DNA of 64,000 nt. Source: Synergistota bacterium (GTDB lineage Bacteria > Synergistota > Synergistia > Synergistales > Synergistaceae). A program made the translations under genes and the position numbers. A model generated the notes under the pieces. It had not been told where the DNA came from and ran no database searches. It saw only the letters and a program-made list of their open reading frames with translations. Position 1 is the first letter of the stretch, and each line of letters starts with the position of its first letter. Shown piece by piece: positions 38,867-48,150 of the stretch. The stretch covers positions 1-64,000 of the forward strand of contig JAEXGR010000054.1 of NCBI GenBank assembly GCA_023450745.1, given 5' to 3'.

Positions 38867-39806
38867 TTTCCACTCTCCCCTGCGCGCCGTCCTCAATCTG
38901 CCCCGGCGCGCGCCGTAAGCATTCGCCGGAGTCAAGTCCGCGGGTGAGTTTTCCGTCTATCGTCCCGTGCGCGTGGCGCAGCGCGTGACAGCAAAGATTG
39001 ACCGCTACCGGCATTCCCGCGATATGCGTCGGGCGCGTAACGATATGCGCGTCGAGAGCCGTCACCGTGCCGCCGATCCCCGCGGGGCCGATACCCAGCC
39101 GGTTGACCTCGCGCAGAATGCGCTCCTCCATCTGGGCATAGGCGGATACGTGATGGCGCTTGCCGTATGGCACGAGCAAAGCCTCTTTTGCGGCAAGCGG
39201 CGCCGTCTCAAAGTTGCCGCCGATGCCGACGCCGATCACCACGGGGGGACAGGGATTAGCCCCCGCCTGCTCCACCGTCTCGACCACCGCCTTGATCACG
39301 CCTTCGACGCCGTCCGCCGGCTTCAGCATAAAGATCCGGCTCATATTTTCGCTGCCCATTCCTTTCGGCGTTATCGTGATATCCAGGGCATGGCCGGGCA
39401 CGACCCGCCAATGGATAATCGCCGGCGTATTGTCGCCGCTGTTTTTGCGGTCGATAAGCGGGTCTGAGACGACCGACTTGCGCAGATAACCGCTGCGGTA
39501 AGCCTGGCGCACCCCTTCGTTCACCGCCTCTTCGAGGCCGCCGCCCTCCACGTGAAGATCCTGTCCAAGCTCGATAAAGAGCACCGCCATGCCGCAGTCC
39601 TGACAGACCGGCATATACTTTTCGGCGGCCAGCTCCGCGTTCCTGATGATCTCGTCATAGGTGGAACGGGCAAGCGGCATTTTCTCCGCCGACCGTGCCT
39701 CCCGCAAAGCGCGATTCACATCCTCCGGCAGATACATGTTCGCGGTCAGAGCCAGCTCGCAAACCTTCTGCGTCACCTCTTCCGCCGATATCCTATATAT
39801 AGACAT
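38859..39806 (-). CDS. Class I fumarate hydratase, alpha (N-terminal, Fe-S) subunit
   Basis: A 315-aa catalytic subunit that carries the [4Fe-4S] cluster. The probable cluster cysteines lie in MPVCQDCGMAVLF, GANPCPPVVIGVGIGG and NLCCHALRHAHG. Other hallmarks are NTPAIIHWRVVPGHALDITITPKGMGSEN and GIGPAGIGGTVTALDAHIVTRPTHIAGMPVAVN. The ATG at 39806 has AAGGAGG about 6 nt upstream, so the longer frame to 39896 is not used. The last ~30 residues (LTRGLDSGECLRRAPGQIED and so on) extend beyond the usual end and overlap the beta start. Confidence 0.93.
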   Translation of the reverse strand: MSIYRISAEEVTQKVCELALTANMYLPEDVNRALREARSAEKMPLARSTYDEIIRNAELAAEKYMPVCQDCGMAVLFIELGQDLHVEGGGLEEAVNEGVRQAYRSGYLRKSVVSDPLIDRKNSGDNTPAIIHWRVVPGHALDITITPKGMGSENMSRIFMLKPADGVEGVIKAVVETVEQAGANPCPPVVIGVGIGGNFETAPLAAKEALLVPYGKRHHVSAYAQMEERILREVNRLGIGPAGIGGTVTALDAHIVTRPTHIAGMPVAVNLCCHALRHAHGTIDGKLTRGLDSGECLRRAPGQIEDGAQGRVEND

Positions 39807-40315
39807 AAGACGCCTCCTTAGCCGCTCTTTTTTAACTTCCGCACATAATGATACCAGAAAGAAGGCGTAAAATCGCCCCCAGAGCACCGCCGGCAAAAAA
39901 CGCCCGCCTCAAATATCCTTATAAAAAAGCAGCCGCAAATTATAAAAGAAAGAAAAGCCGACGCCGCGCCGTGAAACAAAACCTTCCCCAGCCCCTTTTC
40001 ACCGCGTCTTTCATTTACCGCCAACCTGCCAAGCGAGGCAGCAAAAATCACCGGGCGCCTCACAGCTTGCGAGAGCTGTCTTCCGGCGGTTCATCAAGCA
40101 GAACGGGCATTGCGAAAAATGGCATAACAACCGAGCGCCCTTGATAACTGTAAAAGCCGGATTATAACATTTATCCATTGCCGACGCTGTCTAGGGCTAT
40201 TATCTTAAGTTTGCGGTAAAGGCAAAAAGGTTAATAATTCTTTATAAATTGTATCCACGACAAAAATCCGTTTTTCACCATATAATTGCATATAATTGTA
40301 CTATGAGGTGAAAAT
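39807..40315. other. Intergenic region upstream of fumarase genes
   Basis: About 510 bp with no gene that I can support. A minus-strand frame (39818-40063) has a hydrophobic middle but no ribosome-binding site or recognisable family. The part from about 40150 on is A+T-rich and leads into the truncated AbiEi-like gene. No tRNA or riboswitch fold was recognised. Confidence 0.4.
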
Positions 40316-40648
40316 ATGATAAAAACTACGGCAATGATGCTTGAAGAGCTTAGTGATTACGCCTCTCCGAAGTCGAAGCTTTCACGGATGGTTCAGAATG
40401 GCGAGTGCTTTCAGATCATCAAGGGTCTTTATGAAACGGACAGAACTGCTTCTGCACACCTACTCGCCGGAAGTATCTATGGCCCGTCCTATATTTCTTT
40501 TGAATACGCGCTCTCTTATTATGGCCTCATTCCCGAAGCCGTATATACCGTTACATGCGCCACTTTCGACAAGAAGAAAAAGAAAACATACAAAACGCCT
40601 TTCGGAACCTTTACCTATCGGGATGTGCCGAAAAAGGCATTCCCTTAA
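40316..40648 (+). pseudogene. Truncated AbiEi-type antitoxin, toxin partner missing
   Basis: A 110-aa N-terminal piece of an AbiEi-like antitoxin/transcriptional regulator, the type IV toxin-antitoxin partner of AbiEii nucleotidyltransferases. The winged-helix region (SKLSRMVQNGECFQIIKGLYETD) and the following ASAHLLAGSIYGPSYISFEYALSYYGLIPEAVYTVTCATFDKKKKKTY are typical. The frame stops after GTFTYRDVPKKAFP, whereas full-length relatives have about 200 aa. Only 8 bp separate the stop from the convergent MFS gene and no toxin gene is present. I infer loss of the 3' end and the toxin by deletion. GAGGTG about 6 nt before the ATG remains. Confidence 0.65.
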
Positions 40649-40656
40649 ACCGCGCC

Positions 40657-41970
40657 TCATGAGCGGCTATATTCCTTTTTCATGCCATAGTAATACCAGA
40701 TACAGGCAAACAAATTAAAGAGAACGATAGCGGCGAGACTCATCCGGTAACCCTCCGGAGCAAAACGCCCCCCGCTTACGGGGTAAAAATCCAAAACCAC
40801 GCCAATAAACCACTGTACGATGAAAGAAAATAAAAAGATAGTAAAGTTAAGCAGCGAAAGCGCGCGGCCGACTTCCTCTCCCTCATACATCGTGCGCATT
40901 ATCGGAAAAGAGATCATCGTCATTGTCGAAAGAAACATCACCGCGCCCCATAAAGGAGCCGCGCCTCTGCCGTTGATAAGCGTTATCGCCGACAACACCA
41001 GCGTCAGCAGCGCCCCGGCAAGCAGATAAAGCTGTTCCCACGTCAGCCACCCGCGACGCTTAAACCAGCTCGCGAGGACCCCGTTGCCAAAGTAACCGAG
41101 AGCCGCGCCGCCGAAAGCCAGCATCATATACATCCCGGCTTCGCTAAAATCCATCCCCGCGACGTCAAGCATCCACGGCCCCACCCAAAGATAAAGATAG
41201 GCGAACATCACGCTCTGCGCCGCGGTTACCGTGGGGGCGACAAGCCAGAAACGCCGGTCGGCAAAGAAGCCGAGCATTTTCATCAGAAGCTTTATAAAAG
41301 ACAGCCGCGCCTCTCCGCGACCTGGATTATCCTTAGGCACAACAAACCATATCAGGGCCGCTCCAAGAAGGCTTATCAGGGCAAGCATGATAAAGACCTG
41401 CCGCCAGCCGAATAAATCAAAGGCGACCGCAATCGGGCGCGTGGCAAACATCCCCCCCAAGCCGCCCATCAGCGACTGAACGCTGTATACGAGCGGCAGC
41501 TTTTCTGCCGGCAGCCAGGAAGCGTAGGCTTTAAAGGCCGCCATAAGGCTGCCAGAGAGACCTATACCGATCAGCGCGCGTGAAAGAATGAGCGCCGCAA
41601 ACCCCTCCGCCACGGCAAAGACCGCCGCGCCGGCGACGGCAAACAGCAACATTGGCGCAAGCGTGGCCCGCGCGCCGTACCTGTCAAGAAAGACGCCAAG
41701 GGGAAACTGCGCGAGTCCGAAAAAGATCAGATAAACGGAGCTCATAAAGCCCAAATCGGATGGGGAAAGCGAAAACTCCGCAATCAGGATCGGCGCCATC
41801 GTCGCGTTGGCGCTGCCGAGAAACACCGACATAAAATACCCCGCTCCAAAGGGAACAAACAGCCGCAGAAAGAGCGGCGTGAGCAGTAAATAACTATTTT
41901 TCAATCTCAAAAATACCCTTCTATAGCATCTATTATTTATATAAAACCTTATATGTAGCATAAAGAACAC
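40657..41970 (-). CDS. Major facilitator superfamily transporter
   Basis: A polytopic inner-membrane protein with about twelve hydrophobic segments. The MFS loop signature appears after helix 2 as LGVFLDRYGARATLAPML. AKGxPS-like inner motifs and SLMGGLGGMFATRPIAVAFDLFGWRQVFIMLALISL follow. The start is uncertain: the frame opens at 41970 (437 aa), but AGAAGGG just before TTG codons at 41910 and 41904 suggests a start there, giving about 417 aa. The gene is GC-rich, unlike the neighbouring block beyond 41.9 kb. The substrate is unknown. Confidence 0.85.
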   Translation of the reverse strand: MFFMLHIRFYINNRCYRRVFLRLKNSYLLLTPLFLRLFVPFGAGYFMSVFLGSANATMAPILIAEFSLSPSDLGFMSSVYLIFFGLAQFPLGVFLDRYGARATLAPMLLFAVAGAAVFAVAEGFAALILSRALIGIGLSGSLMAAFKAYASWLPAEKLPLVYSVQSLMGGLGGMFATRPIAVAFDLFGWRQVFIMLALISLLGAALIWFVVPKDNPGRGEARLSFIKLLMKMLGFFADRRFWLVAPTVTAAQSVMFAYLYLWVGPWMLDVAGMDFSEAGMYMMLAFGGAALGYFGNGVLASWFKRRGWLTWEQLYLLAGALLTLVLSAITLINGRGAAPLWGAVMFLSTMTMISFPIMRTMYEGEEVGRALSLLNFTIFLFSFIVQWFIGVVLDFYPVSGGRFAPEGYRMSLAAIVLFNLFACIWYYYGMKKEYSRS

Positions 41971-41980
41971 ATAAATAATT

Positions 41981-42019
41981 CTACCACTGAAAATCTGAAT
42001 TTTATGATCTCAGTGGTAG
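41981..42019 (-). terminator. Stem-loop at the 3' end of the methyltransferase operon
   Basis: CTACCACTGA (41981-41990) pairs perfectly with TCAGTGGTAG (42010-42019) with a 19-nt loop. On the minus strand AATTATTTATG follows. It is 50 nt past the last methyltransferase stop, so a terminator role is likely though the U-run is imperfect. Confidence 0.6.
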
Positions 42020-42069
42020 ATTACGCATATCAACTACTTATAATTATAAACCAAAACAGAATTGTTGGC

Positions 42070-43449
42070 TTACACGTTCAATCTTTTATTGAGTTCCCTT
42101 ATCAACTCATCATCTGTTGGTACGATATTATCAAACACCAGCTCATTATTTATCAACATGGACGGTAAATTTTTTACGCCAATAGCGCTGACACGTTTTA
42201 TTCCCCCTAAATTCTTTATGAGAGTTTCCCTGTATGTCAGTTTTCCGGAATATCTGTCTTTTACTCGATGCAACGATTCCATCATATATTGGCAAGGCGC
42301 GCATCCCTCCGAATCAAGTGTTACAATTTCAACGAACAATTTACCTGGCTCTATTTTAACATCTTCAAAACCTTCCGCTGCCGCGTCGCAATCGGCCAAA
42401 GCCTCTTTTAACGACATAAAACCACTATTTGGCAGCGGTACATCACCATACACTACATACCGCCCAACAGCTTCAAGATTATACGACGGTGTATCAAATG
42501 GGAGGTCGCACCCTGGAGACAGAATAAAGCCCTTCATCCCGCCCTCTTTTATACATTGTTTTGCTTCCTCTACACATTCAACAGGATTACCAAATAAAAG
42601 AGTCGTTGTCAGATGCATATTCCCTTCTATAGCTACGCCATATTGTTCAGATAATTCTCTTGATGTAAGAATACTTACCTGTTCATCAAATGCGATTCCA
42701 TTTGGTTGACACTTCATCATCAATTCAATATTTTTTGTAGCGTCGCCACAGCAAAATAAAGTTACTAAGGCGCCACGTTTCTTCACCTCTAAAATCGCTG
42801 GCGCCACTGTTGACATTACATATTTTTTAAAATGTCTAGGTGATATCTGGCTAGTCATTGGGTCAACCAATGCAATTACATCTGCCCCCGCTTCAACATA
42901 CCATTCAGACATCTTTCTAGCAATCTCAGCACAGAAAGTTAACACCTCAGAAGCCTTTTCAGGTTCCTCAATCATGTCAGTAAGAAACTTTGCTCCTGCC
43001 AAATGTAAAGCTAATGTAAAAGGCCCACATATAAGACCAAAAATTGCAACCTCTTTTCCTATGTCATCTTTTAATGTTTTTGTAACGGCTAAAGCGTCTT
43101 TTATTCTGCCTAGATCTGGGACAAAATCTGGAAGCTCTGATAGCATTTTTTTATCTAATACATGAGTGGCAACAGCAGGAGGATTATTCCGTGACCATTT
43201 TAACTCACATCCCAACGCTTCAGCTTCAATCTGCAAATCAAACACAGAACACACTCCGTCAGCGTGATATCTCTCAGCTGCCGCCTTCACACCTCTTATA
43301 ATATTTTCTGGGACACGAAGATACGTTTCAGCATCAACCCCTATTAATTTTGCACAATGCACCCCCGTGAACGGCACCCATGGAACCCTATCAACTTTTT
43401 CACATTTCAGCGCTTTGATGACAAGATCTTTTCCACATATATTGTCCAT
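42070..43449 (-). CDS. UroD-fold corrinoid methyltransferase (MtaA/CmuA type) fused to a thioredoxin-like domain
   Basis: A 459-aa protein. Residues 1 to about 360 match the uroporphyrinogen-decarboxylase-like methyltransferases that take methyl from a corrinoid protein: ALKCEKVDRVPWVPFTGVHC at the start, GPFTLALHLAGAKFLTDM, ADVIALVDPMTSQISPRHF, VTLFCCGDATKNIELM and GGMKGFILSPGCDLPFDTPSYN. After a linker (about 360-375) a second domain has the CxxC site GCAPCQYM, then GVKNLPSMLINNELVF, a thioredoxin/glutaredoxin-like pattern. The ATG at 43449 has AAGGAGG 11 nt upstream. In this cluster it would pass the methyl to an acceptor, probably tetrahydrofolate in a bacterium. The fused redox domain might reactivate the cobalamin or a cysteine ligand; that is speculation. 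Confidence 0.8.
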   Translation of the reverse strand: MDNICGKDLVIKALKCEKVDRVPWVPFTGVHCAKLIGVDAETYLRVPENIIRGVKAAAERYHADGVCSVFDLQIEAEALGCELKWSRNNPPAVATHVLDKKMLSELPDFVPDLGRIKDALAVTKTLKDDIGKEVAIFGLICGPFTLALHLAGAKFLTDMIEEPEKASEVLTFCAEIARKMSEWYVEAGADVIALVDPMTSQISPRHFKKYVMSTVAPAILEVKKRGALVTLFCCGDATKNIELMMKCQPNGIAFDEQVSILTSRELSEQYGVAIEGNMHLTTTLLFGNPVECVEEAKQCIKEGGMKGFILSPGCDLPFDTPSYNLEAVGRYVVYGDVPLPNSGFMSLKEALADCDAAAEGFEDVKIEPGKLFVEIVTLDSEGCAPCQYMMESLHRVKDRYSGKLTYRETLIKNLGGIKRVSAIGVKNLPSMLINNELVFDNIVPTDDELIRELNKRLNV

Positions 43450-43591
43450 AATAAATTCAACCTCCTTGTAAAAACAAAATAGGCTACACACTTATTTATT
43501 TTTTGGCGTTACACCTTATCGCACAATATTAACGAATAAAAATATGCGGCACCAAAATATAATATAAGCGTGCAGCCATATACAGGTAAAA

Positions 43592-44230
43592 CTACGCTAC
43601 ATTAAGCAACTTTTTAGCAACAGTAACTGCGCTACTAGCATCAGACGAAAAATTCGCACCAATTCTTTCGGCATACATTGGGCTTAACGGGGCGCCGCCA
43701 ACCATAACCTGTATTTTTTCATCCAGTCCTTCTTCTTTCAAAAGAGAAATTACCTCTTCCATTTTTCCCATCGTAGTGGTCAACATCGCAGACAAAGCCA
43801 ATATATCCGGCTTTAGTTCTTTCACCTTGGTTATGATTTCATCAGCTTTTTTATCGACTCCAAGATTAATTACTTCAAACCCCGCACCTTCAAGCATCAT
43901 TCCCACAAGTTTGATACCTATGTCGTGAAGATCTCCCTCAACGGTAACCGTTACAATTTTCCCTATCACATCAACCCCGGCTTCTTTCAGGTATGGCGAT
44001 AAAAAGTCAACTCCAGCTTGCAATGTTTTAGCCGAAACCAAGACTTCTGGAACAAACATTTCTCCCTCTTTAAAGAGAATGCCAACTTCGCTCATTCCGG
44101 CTATTAACCCTTTTTTCAAAACATCCCCGGCTGGTAATCCTGCTTCTATAGCATCCTGGCAAAGCCGTGCAACTGTTTTCGTTTCTCCCTCTAAGACTGC
44201 GTTTGAGATGTTTGATAATATATGTTCCAT
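43592..44230 (-). CDS. Corrinoid (B12-binding) methyltransferase protein, MtbC/MttC-like
   Basis: A 212-aa methyl-carrier protein. A helical cap domain (residues 1-85) precedes a Rossmann-like B12 domain with the motif EGDLHDIGIKLVGMML, whose histidine coordinates cobalt. Further family parts are VINLGVDKKADEIITKVKELKPDILALSAMLTTTMGKM and VMVGGAPLSPMYAERIGANF. The ATG at 44230 follows AGGAGG by 7 nt. It lies between the BCCT gene (27 nt) and the UroD-fold methyltransferase (142 nt), which fits a three-part methyl transfer system with the MttB-like enzyme. Confidence 0.93.
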   Translation of the reverse strand: MEHILSNISNAVLEGETKTVARLCQDAIEAGLPAGDVLKKGLIAGMSEVGILFKEGEMFVPEVLVSAKTLQAGVDFLSPYLKEAGVDVIGKIVTVTVEGDLHDIGIKLVGMMLEGAGFEVINLGVDKKADEIITKVKELKPDILALSAMLTTTMGKMEEVISLLKEEGLDEKIQVMVGGAPLSPMYAERIGANFSSDASSAVTVAKKLLNVA

Positions 44231-44256
44231 TTTACTTCCTCCTAAAATCACAATAT

Positions 44257-45810
44257 CTAATCGTCTACGTTTTCCTTTTTGCCACCAAACTGCATCTCAT
44301 ACATCAATTTAGCGCACTTAGGGCCAATCCACAGAGTTGGGAAATAGTAAAACGTCAGCGGTACCGCAGTAAACACTATAAAGTTCTGTAATGCCCCTAT
44401 TCCTCCAGAACCTAGTTTGATTAGAAGTGCGGCAACAGCTCCCATTACAATCCCCCAAACGATACGCAGCCAAACAGGCGGATTCTCATTTCCAGATACA
44501 GAAACCGCCATGGCGTATGTCATACCGGCACCGGTAGTAACCAAAAAAAGCGCGACCAAAAGCAATATTACCGGTACCATTAGGGCCTGGGCGGGAAGCT
44601 GGCGGATAATGGATAGCAATGCGGCAGGAAGTCCATTGCTATTAAGAGCTTCGGATACAGACCCCGGCGTTGTAAGTTCGTAGAAAATCCCAGCTCCGCC
44701 TAAGACCGAAAACCATGCATTAGTAGCTATAGCCGCAATAACGCCTACCGCTATCATCAACTCTCTAATTGTCCTCCCTCTTGATACTCTCGCGCAAAAG
44801 ACTGCCATCATAGGCCCATAGCCAAGGAACCATGCAAAGAAAAATATTGTCCAGCCTCCAATCCAAGCAGTATCGCCTCTAAACAGAGCAAGGCGGACAA
44901 AATCTCCACCAAGGTACATTCCCATTGCGGAGAAAAAAGAATCCACAACAAACGCGCCTGGGCCAAAGATCAGGATAAACAGAATAACAAATATAGTCAG
45001 GCATATATTTGCAAAACTTACGTGGTTAATGCCCTTATAGATTGGAGTCACTGCCGTTAATGTGTACGCCACCGTAACAACAGCGATCACTGCCAACTGA
45101 GTAGTAAAAACATCAGGAATACCTGTCATATCAGAAATAGCATAGCTCATCTGCAAACCTAAGAAACCTATTGGTCCAATTGTACCGGCTGCCGTCGCAA
45201 TTATAGTAGTAGTATCAACAAGAGCCCCCCATACTCCATTCACGCCTTTCTCACCAAGAATTGGATATATTAACGAGCGTGGCGCTAGAGGCATTCCCTT
45301 TACATGACAACTATACATTAATACAATCGTGCCAAGCGTTCCCAATATTGCCCATGCGTAAAACCCCCAGTGCAAAAAAGCTTGACATAGCGCAGGTGCC
45401 ACCGCATTTTTCGAAGCATTTTCTATCCCAATAAATGCAGGGGGCACATTAAGGAAATAGTACATTGGCTCAGCAGCAGACCAGAAGACACCACCACCGG
45501 CAAGTAATGTGCACATGATCATACAGATCCAACGAAATGTTGAAAATTCAGGTTTGTCTAAATTGCCAAGTTTAACATCACCGTATTTGCTAAACGCAAG
45601 AGCTATCGATAGAAAAAAGGTCCCTACCAGCAAAATTTGCCATATTGCGCCAAAATATTTAACAGAAAAAGAAAAGGAGAGATTTACCAGCTTTGTAACA
45701 ACATCAATATTGATGAAAGACATTGCTACGAACAATACAAGAAAACCTAAACTTAATATTGAGACCAACCTATTTTGTTCTTTGCTAATGTTATTTTGTT
45801 CCGTTGCCAT
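44257..45810 (-). CDS. BCCT-family betaine/carnitine/choline transporter
   Basis: A 517-aa secondary transporter with about twelve membrane segments. The family region is GGGVFWSAAEPMYYFLNVPP, and helix 8 reads GWTIFFFAWFLGYGPMMAVFCARVSRGRTIREL. Some aromatic positions that line the quaternary-ammonium site in BetP/CaiT look changed (WSAAEP for WGVAEP, FAWFLGYGP for WAWWISWAP). The exact ligand is therefore uncertain. AAGGAG 8 nt before ATG 45810 decides the start over the GTG at 45819. It lies between the MttB-like and corrinoid genes and would import the methylated substrate. Confidence 0.9.
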   Translation of the reverse strand: MATEQNNISKEQNRLVSILSLGFLVLFVAMSFINIDVVTKLVNLSFSFSVKYFGAIWQILLVGTFFLSIALAFSKYGDVKLGNLDKPEFSTFRWICMIMCTLLAGGGVFWSAAEPMYYFLNVPPAFIGIENASKNAVAPALCQAFLHWGFYAWAILGTLGTIVLMYSCHVKGMPLAPRSLIYPILGEKGVNGVWGALVDTTTIIATAAGTIGPIGFLGLQMSYAISDMTGIPDVFTTQLAVIAVVTVAYTLTAVTPIYKGINHVSFANICLTIFVILFILIFGPGAFVVDSFFSAMGMYLGGDFVRLALFRGDTAWIGGWTIFFFAWFLGYGPMMAVFCARVSRGRTIRELMIAVGVIAAIATNAWFSVLGGAGIFYELTTPGSVSEALNSNGLPAALLSIIRQLPAQALMVPVILLLVALFLVTTGAGMTYAMAVSVSGNENPPVWLRIVWGIVMGAVAALLIKLGSGGIGALQNFIVFTAVPLTFYYFPTLWIGPKCAKLMYEMQFGGKKENVDD

Positions 45811-45882
45811 TCTTATCACTCCTTAAATAATTTATTTACAATAAATCAAAATTATGAAAAAACTTCTTTACATTCACTTGCA

Positions 45883-47307
45883 TCAATCGAGGCGAGCTAG
45901 AACTTTATCAATTTCATCACATTTTTCCTGGGCAACGATCCCTCCGTTTCTCTCTTCAAGCAAAGCCCTAATTTTCTCTACAGCACTCTGACGTATATCC
46001 TTTTCCCCGCTTTCTTTCCAGACGCTATAATTTTGACGGTTATGAAGTTTGGGGTGCCATATCTCCTTGCGACACTTTTTTAATGTCTGTGGATGTTCCA
46101 AGAAACTACCGCCACACCCTATTTCTTTTATAGCTTCAAAACATTCATCCATAACTGATTCTGTAACATCTATTCCTTTAGCTACACGCTGAAGCCCCTG
46201 CACGCAATCAGGAGTGAAAGCCAGATCAGCATAATCGACCAACAGATCTGAATCCAGTTGCATCGAATCCATCAAATCAGCGTTTAAAATATTCAAAACC
46301 CCTGTAAGAGCCGTTTCAAAACCAGCTTGGGCATCTAATATTTTAGAATCCCTCAACAACCCCGGCATTCTTACGGGAAGGTCAAAATACTTTCCTATCT
46401 GCGCCATTGCTGCCCTCATCATTCCAGATTCAGGGCTACCCATACAAGCCGTAACCGTTCGCATATCTAAGCTGCGTATGAAACTTGTGTAAATTATTGG
46501 ACAACCTGGGTTAATTATTTGTGACAGCGTTATACAGGCAAGCATCTCAGCATGAGCCTGAGCAATAGACCCCGCACAGTTCATGGGCGAAGAAGCGCCA
46601 ACCATGGGGCCGGAGGTAAGTATAATTGGTATGTTTAAACGGTTCATCTCCATCATTGCATCAAGGGATTCAAAATCTATCCCCAAACAAGGAAGCGTCA
46701 GTACCCATCCTGATATAAAAGGACGCGCCATAAAAGCCTCTCTGCTTCCCACAACAATAGATGCCATCTCTACTGCATCACGGACACACCTAGCTCCAAG
46801 CATACCACCTGTTATATGTTTGGTAGTGTTTTTAAGGCAAGTTGCCCAAGTATACCAGTCATTATATTGGCCAGGCACATCTTGTGGCGTAACAAGCCCT
46901 CCATTAACTGCGATTGTTGGGTTTCTATCGGCCAACCATGTTAGCCTTGCTAAATCTTCGTTTGTAGCAGCACGCCTCTCACCGCTCCATGGATCAATTA
47001 CGTCAATTGCCATCGTCATGCATACATTTGTCGGGATGTTATCCACAAATCGAACATCCTGTTCAGGGGTTTGGGCGTAAAGAACAACATCTGAGCGTTT
47101 AGGGATACTTTTTAAAGCATCATTAACTAATTTTTCAGGAAAGAGGATCATTCCTGTTTTTTCGTTTATAGAGGCTCCTGCTTTCATTAAAATTTCATGA
47201 GCCTCTCGGTGCGGCATTTTCATACCAATTTTATTCAGAATACGCAAGGCTGTTTCGTGAACAAGTAAAATCTCTTGATCTGACAGAAATTTCAAAGTTG
47301 GTTTCAT
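45883..47307 (-). CDS. MttB-family methyltransferase without pyrrolysine (MtgB-like)
   Basis: A 474-aa member of the trimethylamine methyltransferase superfamily. The N-terminal FLSDQEILLVHETALRILNKIGMKMP and the later CMTMAIDVIDPWSGERRAATNEDLARLTWLADRNPTI are typical, as is MGSPESGMMRAAMAQIGKYFDLP. The frame is continuous with no internal TAG, so it is of the non-pyrrolysine type, whose known members demethylate glycine betaine, proline betaine or carnitine. The methyl would go to the corrinoid protein encoded two genes downstream. Substrate is not predictable. Codon use is more A+T-rich than in the xdh genes upstream. Confidence 0.9.
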   Translation of the reverse strand: MKPTLKFLSDQEILLVHETALRILNKIGMKMPHREAHEILMKAGASINEKTGMILFPEKLVNDALKSIPKRSDVVLYAQTPEQDVRFVDNIPTNVCMTMAIDVIDPWSGERRAATNEDLARLTWLADRNPTIAVNGGLVTPQDVPGQYNDWYTWATCLKNTTKHITGGMLGARCVRDAVEMASIVVGSREAFMARPFISGWVLTLPCLGIDFESLDAMMEMNRLNIPIILTSGPMVGASSPMNCAGSIAQAHAEMLACITLSQIINPGCPIIYTSFIRSLDMRTVTACMGSPESGMMRAAMAQIGKYFDLPVRMPGLLRDSKILDAQAGFETALTGVLNILNADLMDSMQLDSDLLVDYADLAFTPDCVQGLQRVAKGIDVTESVMDECFEAIKEIGCGGSFLEHPQTLKKCRKEIWHPKLHNRQNYSVWKESGEKDIRQSAVEKIRALLEERNGGIVAQEKCDEIDKVLARLD

Positions 47308-47364
47308 ATGATCAATCTCCTTTTCCTACGTTTCTGTGATAGTCTCTACAACCAATTTCAGTTT

Positions 47365-48150
47365 TTAAGAGAGCCTAATATCTTTTAATACAGGAAATTC
47401 TTTCCTCACTCGTCTCAGTTCCGTCTGGCAGATCTCCGTTTTTACAATGGCTTCTTCATAGCCGCTACCCGCAACAACATACCCCCAGGGATCAACTATC
47501 TGGCTATGTCCACCAAAGCGTACGCCTTTATTAATGCCAGCTGCATTGCACGATATCAAATAACAAGTATTCTCAAGAGCACGCACTTGATTCAGCGCAT
47601 TCCATGCCTCGATTCGTGGAAATGGCCATCCAGAAGTAACTAAAAAATATTCAGCACCAAAATCTAACGTCATTTTTCGGAAGAGTTCTGGGAAACGAAG
47701 GTCATAGCATGTTGCAAGGCCAATCTTGCCAAATTCTGTCTCTACAACAACTACCTCTTCGCCTGAGGTTAGAAGTTCTGGTTCTCTAGATTTATATGTG
47801 AAAAGATGAATTTTTCTATATTCGCCTATATTGCAACCATTTCGGTCAAATAAAATACTTGTATTATAGTATTTAGTTCCCTGTTTTTCGACAAAACTAC
47901 CACTAAAAATATACGCCTTTAGCTCTTTAGCTTTTGCAGCTATAGCAGTTGCCGTTACCCCATCAATAGCCTCACTAAAGTTGTGATAATTGTCGTAATT
48001 AAAGAAGCCAACATTCCATAGTTCCGGTAATACTATCAAATCGGCCCCTTTGCATTTGTCTATCATGTCAAGAGCATATTCAATCATCATTTCTTTCGAA
48101 TAGGTGTCACGTATCTCAAGTTGTATTGATGCAATTTCCACAATAATCAT
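47365..48150 (-). CDS. Nitrilase-superfamily carbon-nitrogen hydrolase
   Basis: A 261-aa amidase. The catalytic Glu-Lys-Cys triad is visible: E in LIVLPELWNVGFF, K in YRKIHLFTYKSREPE and C in GLATCYDLRFPELFRKM. WGYVVAGSGYEEAIVKTEI near the C-terminus is typical of the omega-amidase/Nit branch. It follows the FAD-subunit gene by 90 nt and precedes the MttB-like gene by 58 nt. It may hydrolyse an amide or ring-opened intermediate of the pathway. The position at the junction between higher-GC and lower-GC genes is noteworthy. Confidence 0.88.
   Translation of the reverse strand: MIIVEIASIQLEIRDTYSKEMMIEYALDMIDKCKGADLIVLPELWNVGFFNYDNYHNFSEAIDGVTATAIAAKAKELKAYIFSGSFVEKQGTKYYNTSILFDRNGCNIGEYRKIHLFTYKSREPELLTSGEEVVVVETEFGKIGLATCYDLRFPELFRKMTLDFGAEYFLVTSGWPFPRIEAWNALNQVRALENTCYLISCNAAGINKGVRFGGHSQIVDPWGYVVAGSGYEEAIVKTEICQTELRRVRKEFPVLKDIRLS

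Noticed and set aside
39818..40063. 81-aa minus-strand frame upstream of the fumarase genes
   Set aside because: No ribosome-binding site, no known family; the hydrophobic part could be chance.
40649..40660. AbiEii toxin gene downstream of the antitoxin fragment
   Set aside because: The next sequence is the 3' end of the convergent MFS gene; no nucleotidyltransferase motifs occur nearby.
43450..43591. Internal promoter or cobalamin riboswitch before the UroD-fold methyltransferase
   Set aside because: The 142-bp gap has only a weak TTTACC / TATATT pair and no B12-box-like sequence that I can recognise.
45883..47307. Pyrrolysine use in the MttB-like gene
   Set aside because: The frame has no internal TAG codon, so this is a non-pyrrolysine member.
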